Below, in pieces: positions 23,899-33,024 of a stretch of DNA of 64,000 nt; positions within the stretch are counted from its first letter, which is position 1, and each line of letters begins with the position of its first letter. Both the position numbers and the translations under genes were made by a program. This DNA comes from Nevskia soli DSM 19509 (GTDB lineage Bacteria > Pseudomonadota > Gammaproteobacteria > Nevskiales > Nevskiaceae): positions 1 through 64,000 of the forward strand of contig NZ_JONR01000008.1 in assembly GCF_000711955.1 (NCBI RefSeq), written 5' to 3'. The notes under the pieces were generated by a model. It had not been told where the DNA came from. It saw nothing but the letters and a program-made list of their open reading frames with translations, and did not search any database.

Positions 23899-24714
23899 TC
23901 ACTTCACCAGCCCGGCGAAGCGCTGGTACAGGGGGGTGGGGCTGAGCCCGTCCTTCGGTGCGTACTTGCCGGAGATCACCGGGATGTAGATGACGCGGCG
24001 GCGGCTGGCCTCACCGACCACCTGCGACTGTGCCACGCGGTGCCACAGGCGGCCGTCATGCACGGTGAGATCGCCGGCGGTCGGCACGATCGCCAACTCC
24101 TCCGGGTCGGCGTCGTGGTCGAGGAAATAGCGCTTGCGGAACAGGAACTGCGACAGCTTCTGCCGGTGCGTGCCGGGGATGATGCGCAGGCCGCCGTGCT
24201 CGATGCCCAGCGTGCTCAGGTGCACGCCGACGTTGAGCAGCGGGTTCAGGCGCGAGCCCAGGAAGATGTCGCGCAGCCCGTCGGTATGCCAGCCCAGGCG
24301 GCTGTAGGCGCTGTCGGGCCCGTTGACGTAGTGGTTGATGACCATGCCGTCCTTCTCGTCGGCGCCGACCCGCGTGTCCGGCGCGCCGACCAGCGGGAAC
24401 AGCGTCTTGAAGCGCGGCTCGGTGAGGAATTGCGCCAGGACCTGGCTGTGCAGGTTGGCGAAGGCGAAGCGCTGCACGATGGGCCGGCCGTCGAGGTCCT
24501 TGCCGTACTTGATCGGCACGCCGTAGACCTTCTCCACCTTCTGCTCCACCCACTTCGCCTGTACCTCCAGCGAGGCCTGGATCAGCGCCTGCACCTGCGC
24601 CGCGTCGATGAAGCCGCGGAAGTGCAGGAAGCCGTAGGTGTCGAAGAACTCGTTCTGCTCCGGCGTCAGCCGCTCTTCGAGGGTGAACCGGGGATAGTCG
24701 TTGCCGATGCTCAT
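23899..24714 (-). CDS. Phytanoyl-CoA dioxygenase family protein
   Basis: 271 residues of an Fe(II)/2-oxoglutarate oxygenase. The metal facial triad is likely His/Asp in LGWHTDGLRD and a distal His in VHDGRLWHRVAQS; an Arg for 2-oxoglutarate follows in EASRRRVIYIP. The N-terminal YGFLHFRGFIDAAQVQALIQ is typical of PhyH proteins. It would hydroxylate an acyl or sterol-like chain. GGAG precedes ATG 24712-24714. Second gene of the operon, 23 bp after the TonB receptor. Confidence 0.88.
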   Translation of the reverse strand: MSIGNDYPRFTLEERLTPEQNEFFDTYGFLHFRGFIDAAQVQALIQASLEVQAKWVEQKVEKVYGVPIKYGKDLDGRPIVQRFAFANLHSQVLAQFLTEPRFKTLFPLVGAPDTRVGADEKDGMVINHYVNGPDSAYSRLGWHTDGLRDIFLGSRLNPLLNVGVHLSTLGIEHGGLRIIPGTHRQKLSQFLFRKRYFLDHDADPEELAIVPTAGDLTVHDGRLWHRVAQSQVVGEASRRRVIYIPVISGKYAPKDGLSPTPLYQRFAGLVK

Positions 24715-24737
24715 GCGTCCGCTCCGTCCGGAGTTGT

Positions 24738-27311
24738 TCAGAAATTCAGGCGCAGCGTGGCGCCATAGGTGCGCGGATCGCCCGCCACCGCGCCGTAGTC
24801 GCCGACGCCGTAGATGGGATAGACCGCCGTCAGGTACTGCTTGTCGAACAGATTGCGCACCCAGATCGAGATGTCCCACAGGTTGGAGCGCCCGCTGACG
24901 CCGAGCCGCGCATTGCTCAGGCTGTAGGCGCTGACGTAGCTGCCGGGACCATGCTCCACCGTGCCGTAATAGCCGCTGCGGAAGGAGTAGTCGATGCCGG
25001 CGTAGGGCCGCATGGCATTGTCCAGCTTGATGCCGTATTCGAGCCCGGCGGTGCCGGTCCACAGCGGCGCGTTGTACAGGCGCTGGCCGCTGAGGTCGCC
25101 GGTATTGGACTTGGTCACCGCGTCCGGCGCATCGTGGAAGCTGGTGGTGATCGCCTGGTTGTAGGCCACGCCGCCGCGCAGCAGCAGGCCCTTGACGACG
25201 ATCGCGCGGCTTTCCAGCTCGGCGCCGCGCAGGCGCACCCGGCCGACGTTGAGCACGTTGATCTGGCGCGGGTTGGGGATCAGCGTCGGCGTCTGGTCGA
25301 AGGTCAGGGCCTGGTAGTTGTTGATCAGGGTTTCGTAGACGGTGAAGTTGAGCATGCCGCGGCGGTGCCAGAACTGGCTCTTCAGGCCCACTTCGAAATC
25401 CAGCGCCGTCTCCGGCTTGAAGGTCGGGCTGCCGCTGGAGCCGATGGTGCCGAGGTTGATGCCGCCCGCCTTGTAGCCGCGCCCGGTGGAGGCGAAGGCC
25501 ATCAGGTCGTCGGTCAGATGGTAGGTGGTGGAAACCTGGCCGGACCAGTTGCCCTTGTCGTAGCGGGTGTCGCGCGCATAGTTGCCGCCGGCGATGCTGT
25601 CGAGCAGGCTGTCCCAGGTCAGCGTGTGGTAGTTGGTGCCTTCCACCAGGTCCACCGCATACAACGCCGGCCGCAGCACGTCGAGCAGCAGGTCGACGCG
25701 CTGGTCCGAAGGATTGCCGCCGGTGCGGTACTGCGACACCGTGCCGTGCTTGGAGTCGTTGGTGTAGCGCACGCCGGTGGTCAGGTCCCAGCGCGGCGTC
25801 AGGTGCCAGTTGACCGAGCCGAAGCCGGCGATGCTGCGCGCTTCCTGGTAGGTCACGGTGTGCACGTCCATGCCCGCCAGCGTGTCCGGATTGGCCAGCA
25901 GGTCGAGCAGCAGGCCGGTATTGCGGTAAGTGGCGCCGGGAATGGCGCCGCGCAGCAGGCCGCCGAAGGTCCAGGGCAGCAGGTCCTTGCCCAGGATGTT
26001 CTGCTCGTTGCCGGTGATGTGCTCGGACAGGAAGTAGACGCCGCCCACCGCGTCGAAGCTGTCGTAATTCGAGCTCAGGCGGATTTCCTGGCTGAGCTGG
26101 CGGTAGCGGTCGTCCAGCCCGGTCTGCGGCACCAGCTGCATGGTGGTGTAGTCGTCGCTGATCGGGGTGAAGGTCCAGTGGCGGAAGGCGCTGATGCTGG
26201 TGAGCTTGTTGTGCGGGTCGATGATCCAGTTGAACTCCCCGGACAGCGCCTCCTGGTTCATGGTGTTCTCGGTCGGCGTGTCCTCGCTCACCGCGCGGTT
26301 GTAGGGGTTGATCGGCTCGCGCTGGTATTCCATGTAGGCGTCGCGGTTCAGCGTGGCCTGCGTGATCGCCGTCATCGGGTAGACGCAGCAGCGCTCGTGC
26401 TGGTGCGAGTACTCGGCGATGAAGCGCCCGCTCAGCGCCGCGCTCGGCGTCCACAGCAACTGGCCGCGCAGGCCGAACTTGTCGCGGTTGTTCAGATCCT
26501 GGCCGTTGTAGAGATTGGTGAAGGTGCCGTCGCGTTCGGTGACGTAGCCGGTCAGGCGCCCCGCCAGCTCGTTCTTCACCAACGGCCCGGAAACGCTGCC
26601 GCGGAACTGGCGGTAGTCGTAGTTGCCGTAGGTGCCTTCCGCCGTCGCTTCGAAGTCCTGGGTCGGCCCGTTCGTCACGATATTGAGCGCGCCGGCCGTG
26701 GTGTTCTTGCCGAACAGCGTGCCCTGCGGCCCGCGCAGCACCTCGATGCGGTCCAGGTCGATCAGGTCGAACACCGACAGGCCCTGGCGACCGAGATACA
26801 CGCCGTCGAGGAAGATGCCGACGCTGCTCTCGATGCCGTCGTTGGCCGAAGTCGAGCCGAGCCCGCGGATGGTGTAGCTGGAGTTACGCGGATTGGCCGA
26901 GGTGAAGACCAGGCCCGGCACCCGTTCCTGGAAATCCTGCGGCGTCATCAATCCCGCCTTGGCCAGGTCGTTGCCGTCCAGCACAGTCAGCGAGATCGGC
27001 ACGTCCTGCGCCGACTCGTCCTTGCGCCGCGCCGTCACCACCACCTGGTGCAGGCCCTCTACCGGCCGGTCGGGCTTGGGCGGCTTGGGCTCATCGTCAG
27101 CGCCGATCACCGGGATGGATTTCAGCGGCGCCGCGGGTGCCGCCGTCGGCGCATCCACGCTTGCCGGCGGCGCGGCGGCCGCCACATCCTGCGCCCGGGC
27201 CGGCGCGAGCAGCAACAGCAGCACGCCCGCCGCCGCATGGCGAGGACGCAGGTGTCGCAGGCTGGCGGGCCCGCCTCCCTGGCGACGGGCCCTGATTTTT
27301 TTATTGCGCAT
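24738..27311 (-). CDS. TonB-dependent outer membrane receptor
   Basis: 857 residues. A basic N-terminus and hydrophobic segment (HAAAGVLLLLLAPARAQ) form the signal. A Pro/Ala linker leads to VVVTARRKDESAQDVPISLT (TonB box region) and the plug: ERVPGLVFTSANPRNSSYTI, DGVYLGRQGLSVFDLIDLDR and VLRGPQGTLFGKNTTAGALN. A 22-strand barrel follows, ending in the outer-membrane signature YGATLRLNF. It belongs to the large class that imports substrates too big or scarce for porins, not obviously a siderophore receptor. ATG 27309-27311 is preferred to an upstream GTG (27362). First gene of the operon and divergent from tetR. Confidence 0.93.
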   Translation of the reverse strand: MRNKKIRARRQGGGPASLRHLRPRHAAAGVLLLLLAPARAQDVAAAAPPASVDAPTAAPAAPLKSIPVIGADDEPKPPKPDRPVEGLHQVVVTARRKDESAQDVPISLTVLDGNDLAKAGLMTPQDFQERVPGLVFTSANPRNSSYTIRGLGSTSANDGIESSVGIFLDGVYLGRQGLSVFDLIDLDRIEVLRGPQGTLFGKNTTAGALNIVTNGPTQDFEATAEGTYGNYDYRQFRGSVSGPLVKNELAGRLTGYVTERDGTFTNLYNGQDLNNRDKFGLRGQLLWTPSAALSGRFIAEYSHQHERCCVYPMTAITQATLNRDAYMEYQREPINPYNRAVSEDTPTENTMNQEALSGEFNWIIDPHNKLTSISAFRHWTFTPISDDYTTMQLVPQTGLDDRYRQLSQEIRLSSNYDSFDAVGGVYFLSEHITGNEQNILGKDLLPWTFGGLLRGAIPGATYRNTGLLLDLLANPDTLAGMDVHTVTYQEARSIAGFGSVNWHLTPRWDLTTGVRYTNDSKHGTVSQYRTGGNPSDQRVDLLLDVLRPALYAVDLVEGTNYHTLTWDSLLDSIAGGNYARDTRYDKGNWSGQVSTTYHLTDDLMAFASTGRGYKAGGINLGTIGSSGSPTFKPETALDFEVGLKSQFWHRRGMLNFTVYETLINNYQALTFDQTPTLIPNPRQINVLNVGRVRLRGAELESRAIVVKGLLLRGGVAYNQAITTSFHDAPDAVTKSNTGDLSGQRLYNAPLWTGTAGLEYGIKLDNAMRPYAGIDYSFRSGYYGTVEHGPGSYVSAYSLSNARLGVSGRSNLWDISIWVRNLFDKQYLTAVYPIYGVGDYGAVAGDPRTYGATLRLNF

Positions 27312-27373
27312 CTTCGACGGTTTCCGAGCGTCTGGTGAATCTTGTGGAATAATTGATACCACTGAATTAGTGA

Positions 27374-27387
27374 ACCGTCCAGACGGT
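27374..27387. promoter_or_regulatory. TetR-type operator
   Basis: Perfect 14-bp dyad ACCGTC-CA-GACGGT in the 97-bp gap between the TonB receptor and the TetR gene, followed by AT-rich TATATAAATTAA that could be a -10 region. Position and form suit repression of both genes by the TetR product. Confidence 0.7.
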
Positions 27388-27408
27388 ATATAAATTAACT
27401 CTTAGGGT

Positions 27409-27990
27409 ATGCTCCGATCAATGAATGCACAGATCGACAAAACGGCAAAGCCCAGAGGCCGCCCGAGCGCGCGCGACGCCATCCTCGATGCCGCCGAAGC
27501 GGTGGTGGTGACGGACGGGGCGCCGGCCCTGACCCTGGACTCCGCGGCCCGCCGCGCGGGACTCAGCAAGGGCGGGGTGCTCTACCACTTTCCGACCAAG
27601 GAATCGCTGCTGCAGGGCATGATCGAGCGCCTGATCGAGCGCACCGAGACCGTGCATAAGGCGATCATGGAGGCGCAGCCGGATGAGCCGCGCCGCTCGC
27701 TCCGCGCTTACGTCATGAACTCGGTGAGCGATCCTGCCAGCATCGACCTGGTGTCCGGTTCGCTCCTGGCCGCGGTCGCCAACGACGCCAGCCTGCTCGA
27801 CCCGGTGCGCGCCTTCTTCCGCCGCCGCCTGCCGCAGATCACGCGGCGCCTCTCGTTCGAGCGCGCCGGCGTCATCCACCTCGCCACGGAAGGCCTGTGG
27901 CTGATGGAAGTGCTGAAGATCTCCCCCTTCACCCCGGGGCAGCGCAAGAAGCTGGTGGCGGAGCTGGTCCGCCTGGCCGGGGAAGCCTGA
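27409..27990 (+). CDS. TetR-family transcriptional regulator
   Basis: 193 residues. The HTH is at the N-terminus: GRPSARDAILDAAEAVVVTD, then LTLDSAARRAGLSKGGVLYH and FPTKESLLQGMIERLIERTE. The C-terminal ligand domain is Arg/Leu-rich and contains a short TetR_C-type LSFERAGVIHLATEGLWLME segment. ATG 27409 used; ATG 27421 is an alternative. It faces the lipid operon across a perfect dyad and is very probably its repressor, sensing a lipid or acyl-CoA ligand (inference). Confidence 0.88.
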   Translation: MLRSMNAQIDKTAKPRGRPSARDAILDAAEAVVVTDGAPALTLDSAARRAGLSKGGVLYHFPTKESLLQGMIERLIERTETVHKAIMEAQPDEPRRSLRAYVMNSVSDPASIDLVSGSLLAAVANDASLLDPVRAFFRRRLPQITRRLSFERAGVIHLATEGLWLMEVLKISPFTPGQRKKLVAELVRLAGEA

Positions 27991-28111
27991 GCCGGCGCCG
28001 CGCCTCCATCAGGGAGACGCGGCGCCCTGAAATGGTGAGTGACGCCGGCGGGATTCCTGCCGGGAGGGCGCTTTCTCTAGTCGTCGGGTGTCATCCGCAG
28101 GCGCCCGTTAC

Positions 28112-28122
28112 GATGTAACATC
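28112..28122. promoter_or_regulatory. Possible Zur-type box
   Basis: GATGT-A-ACATC, an 11-bp dyad directly before the Fur/Zur-family start codon (28128). TGTnACA-centred dyads are typical of Fur-family sites, so autoregulation is likely. Confidence 0.45.
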
Positions 28123-28127
28123 AAGTC

Positions 28128-28631
28128 ATGCCCAATCCCGTTCAGCCGCCCGCGAAACGCAAGCCCGCTGCCGGCCCCAAACAGGCCCGGGCCGCCGTCC
28201 TCGCCGCGGCCGAGGCGCGCCTGGAAGCCCGTTGCGCCGAGCGGCGCCAGCGCCTGTCGCCGATGCGCCGCGCCGTCTTTCGCCAGATGTTCGCCCAGGC
28301 CCAGCCGCAGACCGCCTACCAGGTGCTCGACGGCGTACGCGCCACCCTGCGCAAGAAAGTGGCGCCGCTGTCCGTCTACCGCGCCCTGGATTTCCTCGCC
28401 GCCGAAGGCTGGCTGCACCGCCTCGAATCCCTGCGCGCCTTCCGCGTCTGCGAACATCCCGGCCACCGCCACGCCGGCGTCCTGTTCCTGTGCAACGACT
28501 GCGGCGCCGCCGAAGAAGGCGAAGACCAGGCCCTGGAAACCCTGCTCGACCGCGACGCCGCCCGCCGCGGCTTCCTGGCCCAGCGCCAGGTGGTCGAAGT
28601 GCTGGGGCTGTGCCGCAACTGCGCCAAGTAG
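28128..28631 (+). CDS. zur: Fur-family regulator, Zur type
   Basis: 167 residues. A basic Pro/Lys tail (1-20) precedes the winged HTH: RLSPMRRAVFRQMFAQAQPQ and TLRKKVAPLSVYRALDFLAA. The dimer/metal part has the Zur-like FRVCEHPGHRHAGVLFLCND followed by CGAAEEGE and a C-terminal VVEVLGLCRNCAK. The CxxC pairs form the structural zinc site. The His-rich loop resembles Zur more than Fur. It would repress zinc-uptake genes when zinc is ample; no such genes are in this window. An 11-bp dyad lies at its start. Confidence 0.8.
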   Translation: MPNPVQPPAKRKPAAGPKQARAAVLAAAEARLEARCAERRQRLSPMRRAVFRQMFAQAQPQTAYQVLDGVRATLRKKVAPLSVYRALDFLAAEGWLHRLESLRAFRVCEHPGHRHAGVLFLCNDCGAAEEGEDQALETLLDRDAARRGFLAQRQVVEVLGLCRNCAK

Positions 28632-28760
28632 GCGGCCGCATCCGTCGATGGGTTAAGCAGTAGATCTTTGCGCGTAAGCTGCTGGTGGAGACGTAAGGCC
28701 TGACCGGCCAATGGCTTCGGTAGACCCGCCCCACTTCTCTCCTGTTATTAGGAGCTTGTA

Positions 28761-29225
28761 GTGAGAAATTTCTGGTGCTTGCTTCTAACCTTATTTTCAA
28801 CCGCTGCCGTGGCCGATTGGCCCTACAGAATTATCAAGGTTGAATGTACCGCTTCCGAGATTTCGGTAATCGACTATTCTGCCTACAACGATGATGGACT
28901 CAGGCGTTTACGCGAGAAAGGTGCTGTGGATGTAGACAAGCTTTCGACTTGGAGGCACACCAACAATGACTTAAATGTTCCAGACAAACCGCTGCCATAC
29001 AAGCGAAAGTGCAGGCTGCGGTCTGGGATTTACGAAATTGTCCTTACGAATCAGGTTACCGACGGTTATTCTCCTCCCAACCCGGTGATAACCATAAAAA
29101 GAAATACACCGGATCATCGATCGAAGTATCTTTTCAAAGACCTTGTACTCTCCGAAATGCCAAAGGAGACAACCATGATCGTCATATCCAAGGAGTTTCC
29201 CGGTGGAAATTTCATCAAGCGGTGA
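28761..29225 (+). CDS. Exported hypothetical protein, AT-richer
   Basis: 154 residues starting at GTG 28761 with AGGAG seven bases before. Signal peptide MRNFWCLLLTLFSTAAVA-D. The mature protein has VECTASEISVIDYSAYNDDG, a Cys in KRKCRLRSGIYEIVLTN, and TIKRNTPDHRSKYLFKDLVL. No family recognised. Base composition and codon use are clearly more AT-rich than neighbours, which points to recent acquisition. Confidence 0.65.
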   Translation: MRNFWCLLLTLFSTAAVADWPYRIIKVECTASEISVIDYSAYNDDGLRRLREKGAVDVDKLSTWRHTNNDLNVPDKPLPYKRKCRLRSGIYEIVLTNQVTDGYSPPNPVITIKRNTPDHRSKYLFKDLVLSEMPKETTMIVISKEFPGGNFIKR

Positions 29226-29542
29226 CATGACTCGACTTGGTGCTCCAAAGACTCGACCGTCCCGCCTCGCCGGTGAACTCGAGCATCCGACTTTGTGCAT
29301 ATCAATGGACAACGAACCGCAAATCGACATCTTCCTCGGAAAATACGCCATCGGGATGGAGGCTCAACCGCGCGAAGCCCGCTCCAGCCTCCGCGCCCTG
29401 TTCCCCGCGGCTTCGAGCTGGTGTTCGACATCAAAGCGCCCGGATTCTCGAGAGTGAGGATTGCCGCATAAAGGTGATGTGGCCGGCTGGTGGTGTGCTA
29501 TGACATTTAATTGTTATAACGTAACAGCGGCCCCCACACGCT
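29226..29542. other. AT-richer degenerate stretch
   Basis: 317 bases after the exported hypothetical gene. Short frames overlap; the most gene-like piece reads RGFELVFDIKAPGFSRVRIA and stops near 29470, the look of a lost gene's C-terminus with its upstream part shifted into another frame. Nothing here can be called as a functional gene. Confidence 0.35.
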
Positions 29543-29872
29543 GTGCGCGCTGAGGCGCCGCTAAATGGAACGAATGCGCATTTCCCCTTCATGGTGCAGG
29601 CCCTGAAGGACCAGACCATCCGCCTCGCCGGCTTCATGATGCCCCTGGGCGTCAACGGGAAGCAGACCCACTTCCTGCTCTCCGCCGTGCCGCGGAGCTG
29701 CTTCTTCCACCCCCCTGGCGGTCCCTCGTCCGCAGTCGAGGTACACGCCGACAAGGGCATCGAGATGGGCTACGACCTCATCGTCGTCGAAGGCCGCTTC
29801 GAGCTGGTCGAGCGCAGCGAGGGCGGCATTCTCTATCAACTGCGCGAGGCTCGTGTCGTGACCAAGGGTTGA
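29543..29872 (+). pseudogene. DUF3299-like protein, probably truncated
   Basis: 109 codons from GTG 29543. The part from FPFMVQALKDQTIRLAGFMM through PLGVNGKQTHFLLSAVPRSC, FFHPPGGPSSAVEVHADKGI and YDLIVVEGRFELVERSEGG matches the core of DUF3299 exported lipoprotein-like domains (L.GY..PLD...EFLLVP..G.C.H.PPP). The signal peptide and first third expected for the family are missing. It may still be translated, but I read it as a 5'-truncated gene. Confidence 0.5.
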
Positions 29873-30045
29873 AGCATGCGGCACCGCGGTTGTTGCGATA
29901 CCGAATGGAAACTCCATGGGCCCTTGCCAAATACATTTACACCTTTTCGGCCCCGCACTCATCTAACATCAATTTATCAGTCGGCCGGCATTTCCGGTCT
30001 TACAACGGCCTTACGGCCTTTCCATCCCACAAGAAGAGAACCTGG

Positions 30046-31665
30046 ATGAAACAAGCAAAACTGTTCGCGGCAGCGCTGCTGCTGTCCTCGCTGGCCCTGC
30101 CTGCCGTGGCCGACGACGCCCCGGCCAAGGACAAGGACAAGCCCGACGCCGCCAAGATCGAATCCTTCAAGCCGGAGTCCAGGACCAGCGAAGGCAGCGT
30201 CAACGTCGGCGGCCGTCACATCGATTACCAGGCCGTGGCCGGCACACTCGTCGTCCACGCAAAGGGCTGGGACGACGTGCCGCAGAACGCGGACAAGGAT
30301 GCCAAGGAAGGCCCGGCCGAGGCCTCCATGTTCTACGTCGCCTACTTCAAGAAGGGCGCCAAGGCCAGCGAGCGCCCAGTCACCTTCATTTTCAACGGCG
30401 GCCCCGGCTCCTCCTCTGTCTGGTTGCACATGGGCGCCTTCGGTCCGCGCCGCGTCGTCACCGCCGACGACAGCCACAGCGACGCCGCGCCGTACCCGTT
30501 GATCAACAACGACTACAGCCTGCTCGACGCCAGCGATCTCGTCTTCATCGACGCTCCCGGCACCGGCTTCAGCCGCATCGCCGGCAAGGATCATGAGAAG
30601 GCCTTCTGGGGTGTCGATCCCGATGCCCATGCCTTCGCCAGCTTCATCACCGGATTCATCGGCCAGTACGGCCGCTGGAACTCGCCCAAGTATCTCTTCG
30701 GTGAAAGCTACGGCACCACCCGCTCCGCCAACGTCGCCAACCTGCTGGAGACCGACTGCAGCGTCGACCTCAACGGTGTGATCCTGCTGTCGCAGATCCT
30801 CGCCTTCGACGCCAGCGCCGACGCCCCGCAGTTCAATCCGGGCGTCGACCTGCCGTACCAGCTGGCCCTGCCGACCTACGCCGCCACCGCCTGGTATCAC
30901 CACAAGCTGCCGAACCAGCCAGCCGAGCTGGTGCCCTTCCTCACCGAGGTCGAGCACTTCGCCATGGGCGACTACGCCGTGGCCCTGGCCGCCGGTTCCA
31001 CACTGGACCCGGCGCAGGAGAAGGCCGCCGCCGAGAAGCTGCACCAGTACACCGGCCTGCCTGTGGAGTACATCGAGAAGGCCGATCTGCGCATCAACGG
31101 CGGCAAGTTCGAGCAGAACCTGCAGGGCGACAACGGCACCGTCACCGGCCGCCTGGATACCCGTTTCTCCGGCCCCGCCTACGACCCGCTGAGCGAGGAA
31201 TCCGAATACGATCCCCAGTCCGCCGCCATCAGCTCGGCCTACGTCTCCGTCTTCAACGACTACGTGCGCAAGGATCTGAAATACGGCGAAGGCAAGGAGT
31301 TCAAGCCGGTGATCGACATCTGGAAGACCTGGAACTTCCTGCACCAGGCCCCCGGTGCGCCGATCGCGCTGCCGCAGGCCACCAATGTCATGCCCGACCT
31401 CGCCATGGCGATGAAGTACAACCCCAAGCTCAAGGTCCTGCTCAACGCCGGCTACTACGACCTGGCCACGCCGTTCTACGAAGGCGTCTACGAGATGCAG
31501 CACCTGCCGATCCCGCAGAACCTGCAGGGCAATATCCAGTTCCGCTTCTACGAGTCCGGCCACATGGTCTACGCCCATGAAGCCGCGTTGAAGCAGCTCC
31601 ACGACAACGTTGCCGGCTTCATCCGCAGCACCGATAACGTCAAGGACGGCGGCAGGGCGGAGTAA
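30046..31665 (+). CDS. S10 family serine carboxypeptidase-like protein
   Basis: 539 residues. Signal peptide MKQAKLFAAALLLSSLALPA with cleavage near VADD. The alpha/beta-hydrolase core has FNGGPGSSSVWLHMGAFGPR (oxyanion region), nucleophile Ser221 in LFGESYGTTRSANVA, Asp in LLNAGYYDLATPFYEG and His in FYESGHMVYAHE, so the triad is complete. It cleaves C-terminal residues from peptides in the periplasm. The lysine/aspartate-rich stretch after the signal is a flexible linker. Start ATG 30046 begins the signal. Confidence 0.93.
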   Translation: MKQAKLFAAALLLSSLALPAVADDAPAKDKDKPDAAKIESFKPESRTSEGSVNVGGRHIDYQAVAGTLVVHAKGWDDVPQNADKDAKEGPAEASMFYVAYFKKGAKASERPVTFIFNGGPGSSSVWLHMGAFGPRRVVTADDSHSDAAPYPLINNDYSLLDASDLVFIDAPGTGFSRIAGKDHEKAFWGVDPDAHAFASFITGFIGQYGRWNSPKYLFGESYGTTRSANVANLLETDCSVDLNGVILLSQILAFDASADAPQFNPGVDLPYQLALPTYAATAWYHHKLPNQPAELVPFLTEVEHFAMGDYAVALAAGSTLDPAQEKAAAEKLHQYTGLPVEYIEKADLRINGGKFEQNLQGDNGTVTGRLDTRFSGPAYDPLSEESEYDPQSAAISSAYVSVFNDYVRKDLKYGEGKEFKPVIDIWKTWNFLHQAPGAPIALPQATNVMPDLAMAMKYNPKLKVLLNAGYYDLATPFYEGVYEMQHLPIPQNLQGNIQFRFYESGHMVYAHEAALKQLHDNVAGFIRSTDNVKDGGRAE

Positions 31666-31745
31666 TCCAGCGGCCGTTCCAGGCCCGCGGGCTTGCCAGC
31701 CCAGCAGTGGGCTACCCAAAAACGAAAGCCACAAAGGGATCGTTC

Positions 31746-31871
31746 ATGAAAGCAGGTCCATTGGGCCTGGTCTGCATCGCCGCGCTGCAGGAGGGCTACT
31801 ACAAGGCCTTCGACGTGAAGGAAGGCGACAAGATGTACCAGCCGCCGGAGAAGCGCGTCAGCATCTGGTAG
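31746..31871 (+). CDS. 41-residue ORF, possibly a gene remnant
   Basis: ATG 31746 to TAG: MKAGPLGLVCIAALQEGYYK then AFDVKEGDKMYQPPEKRVSI and W. The bias is coding-like and the frame is in the same direction as the S10 gene, 80 bp after it. The end looks like a genuine C-terminus, so this may be a deletion remnant. No family recognised. Confidence 0.35.
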   Translation: MKAGPLGLVCIAALQEGYYKAFDVKEGDKMYQPPEKRVSIW

Positions 31872-31925
31872 TCCCTGAGTGATGCAGTACGCCGCCTTTG
31901 GTCCTTTCCGGGATGGGCGGCGGTT

Positions 31926-32630
31926 TCAGGCATAACGCCGCAGCAGGTAAGCAAGCGCCGGCGCCGCCAGCACGTTGCCAAGCCCGGCCAGTATCATCAC
32001 CAGCCCGGCGATCGAGCCCTCCTCGCGGCCGATGCGGTTGGCTGTGGCCACGCCCACGCCATGCGCGCCCATGCCGAACAGTGCGCCGCGCGCCACCGCC
32101 GTGCGCAGCGGCAGGAATTGCAGCAGGCCCTGGCCCAGGCTGGCGCCGATCAGGCCGGTCAGCACCACGAACATTGCCGTGAGTTCCGGACTGCCGCCGA
32201 GATCGCCGGATACCGTCATGGCGAATGGCGTGCTCACCGAGCGTGGCAGCAGGCTCATGCGCATCGAGGCGGACAATCCCAATGCATCGGCCAGTATCCA
32301 CGCGGTACCCATGGCGATCACGCTGCCAGCGAACACGCCGACCAGCAGCACCGGCCACTGCCGGCGGATCACCGCGCGTTGCTCGTAGATCGGCACGGCG
32401 AAGGCAACCGTGGCCGGCCCGAGCATCAGGATCAGCCAGTGCGTGCACTGGATGTAGCCGCTGTAACGCTCGTGCAGGCACAGGGCCAGAACCAGCAGCA
32501 GCAAGGGCGTGACCAGCAGCGGCGAGGCCCACCACCGCGGCAGGCGCCGGAACAATTGCCTGGCCGCCGCATAGAATCCGATGGTCGCGGCCGACCAGAA
32601 CAGGCCCTGCAATAGCGGATCAGTCCACAA
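31926..32630 (-). CDS. LrgB/CidB family membrane protein
   Basis: 234 residues with about seven membrane helices. Conserved LrgB features: HWLILMLGPATVAFAVPIYE, LLPRSVSTPFAMTVSGDLGG and GALFGMGAHGVGVATANRIG. It acts with CidA/LrgA in murein-hydrolase export control or, by newer views, pyruvate/small-molecule transport. Start is TTG 32630 with GGAG eight bases upstream, overlapping the end of the cidA-like gene by 11 bp. Confidence 0.88.
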   Translation of the reverse strand: MWTDPLLQGLFWSAATIGFYAAARQLFRRLPRWWASPLLVTPLLLLVLALCLHERYSGYIQCTHWLILMLGPATVAFAVPIYEQRAVIRRQWPVLLVGVFAGSVIAMGTAWILADALGLSASMRMSLLPRSVSTPFAMTVSGDLGGSPELTAMFVVLTGLIGASLGQGLLQFLPLRTAVARGALFGMGAHGVGVATANRIGREEGSIAGLVMILAGLGNVLAAPALAYLLRRYA

Positions 32631-33024
32631 GGCGCATTCTCCAGCGGCAGCAGAAATCGACGGTGAGCGCGGTGCCCGCCATCACCAGCACGGTGCCGGC
32701 GACGATCGCCGCCGCCAGCTTCAGCCCCACCAGGCCAAGCAGTTCGCGGTGGTCGAGCACCACCATCACCGCCGGCACGAAGAACAGCAGCATCTCCGCA
32801 ATCAGCCAGTTGGCGCCACGGTGGATGCTGGGCGGGCGGATCACGCCGCCGGCGAGCAGGGCCAGCACCAGCGCCATGCCGATGATGCCGCCCGGCACCG
32901 GCAGGCCGATCAAGTGCGACAGACCCTGGCCCAGCAGCCAGAAGCCGAGCAGTACGCCGATCTGCAGCATGCGGCTGCGGCGCAGTGCATAACGCAGGCG
33001 GGTGATGAGGCGGAGAGGGCGCAT
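32620..33024 (-). CDS. CidA/LrgA family holin-like protein
   Basis: 134 residues, four membrane helices. The signature GLPVPGGIIGMALVLALL and the NWLIAEMLLFFVPAVMVVLD segment are the CidA/LrgA hallmarks. It overlaps the LrgB-type gene downstream and is divergent from a LysR gene, the usual CidR-CidAB arrangement. A basic N-terminus (RLITRLRYALRRSR) precedes helix 1. Confidence 0.88.
   Translation of the reverse strand: MRPLRLITRLRYALRRSRMLQIGVLLGFWLLGQGLSHLIGLPVPGGIIGMALVLALLAGGVIRPPSIHRGANWLIAEMLLFFVPAVMVVLDHRELLGLVGLKLAAAIVAGTVLVMAGTALTVDFCCRWRMRLVD

Noticed and set aside
24951..27338. 795-codon plus-strand open frame
   Set aside because: Antisense to the TonB receptor, which has clear plug and barrel motifs.
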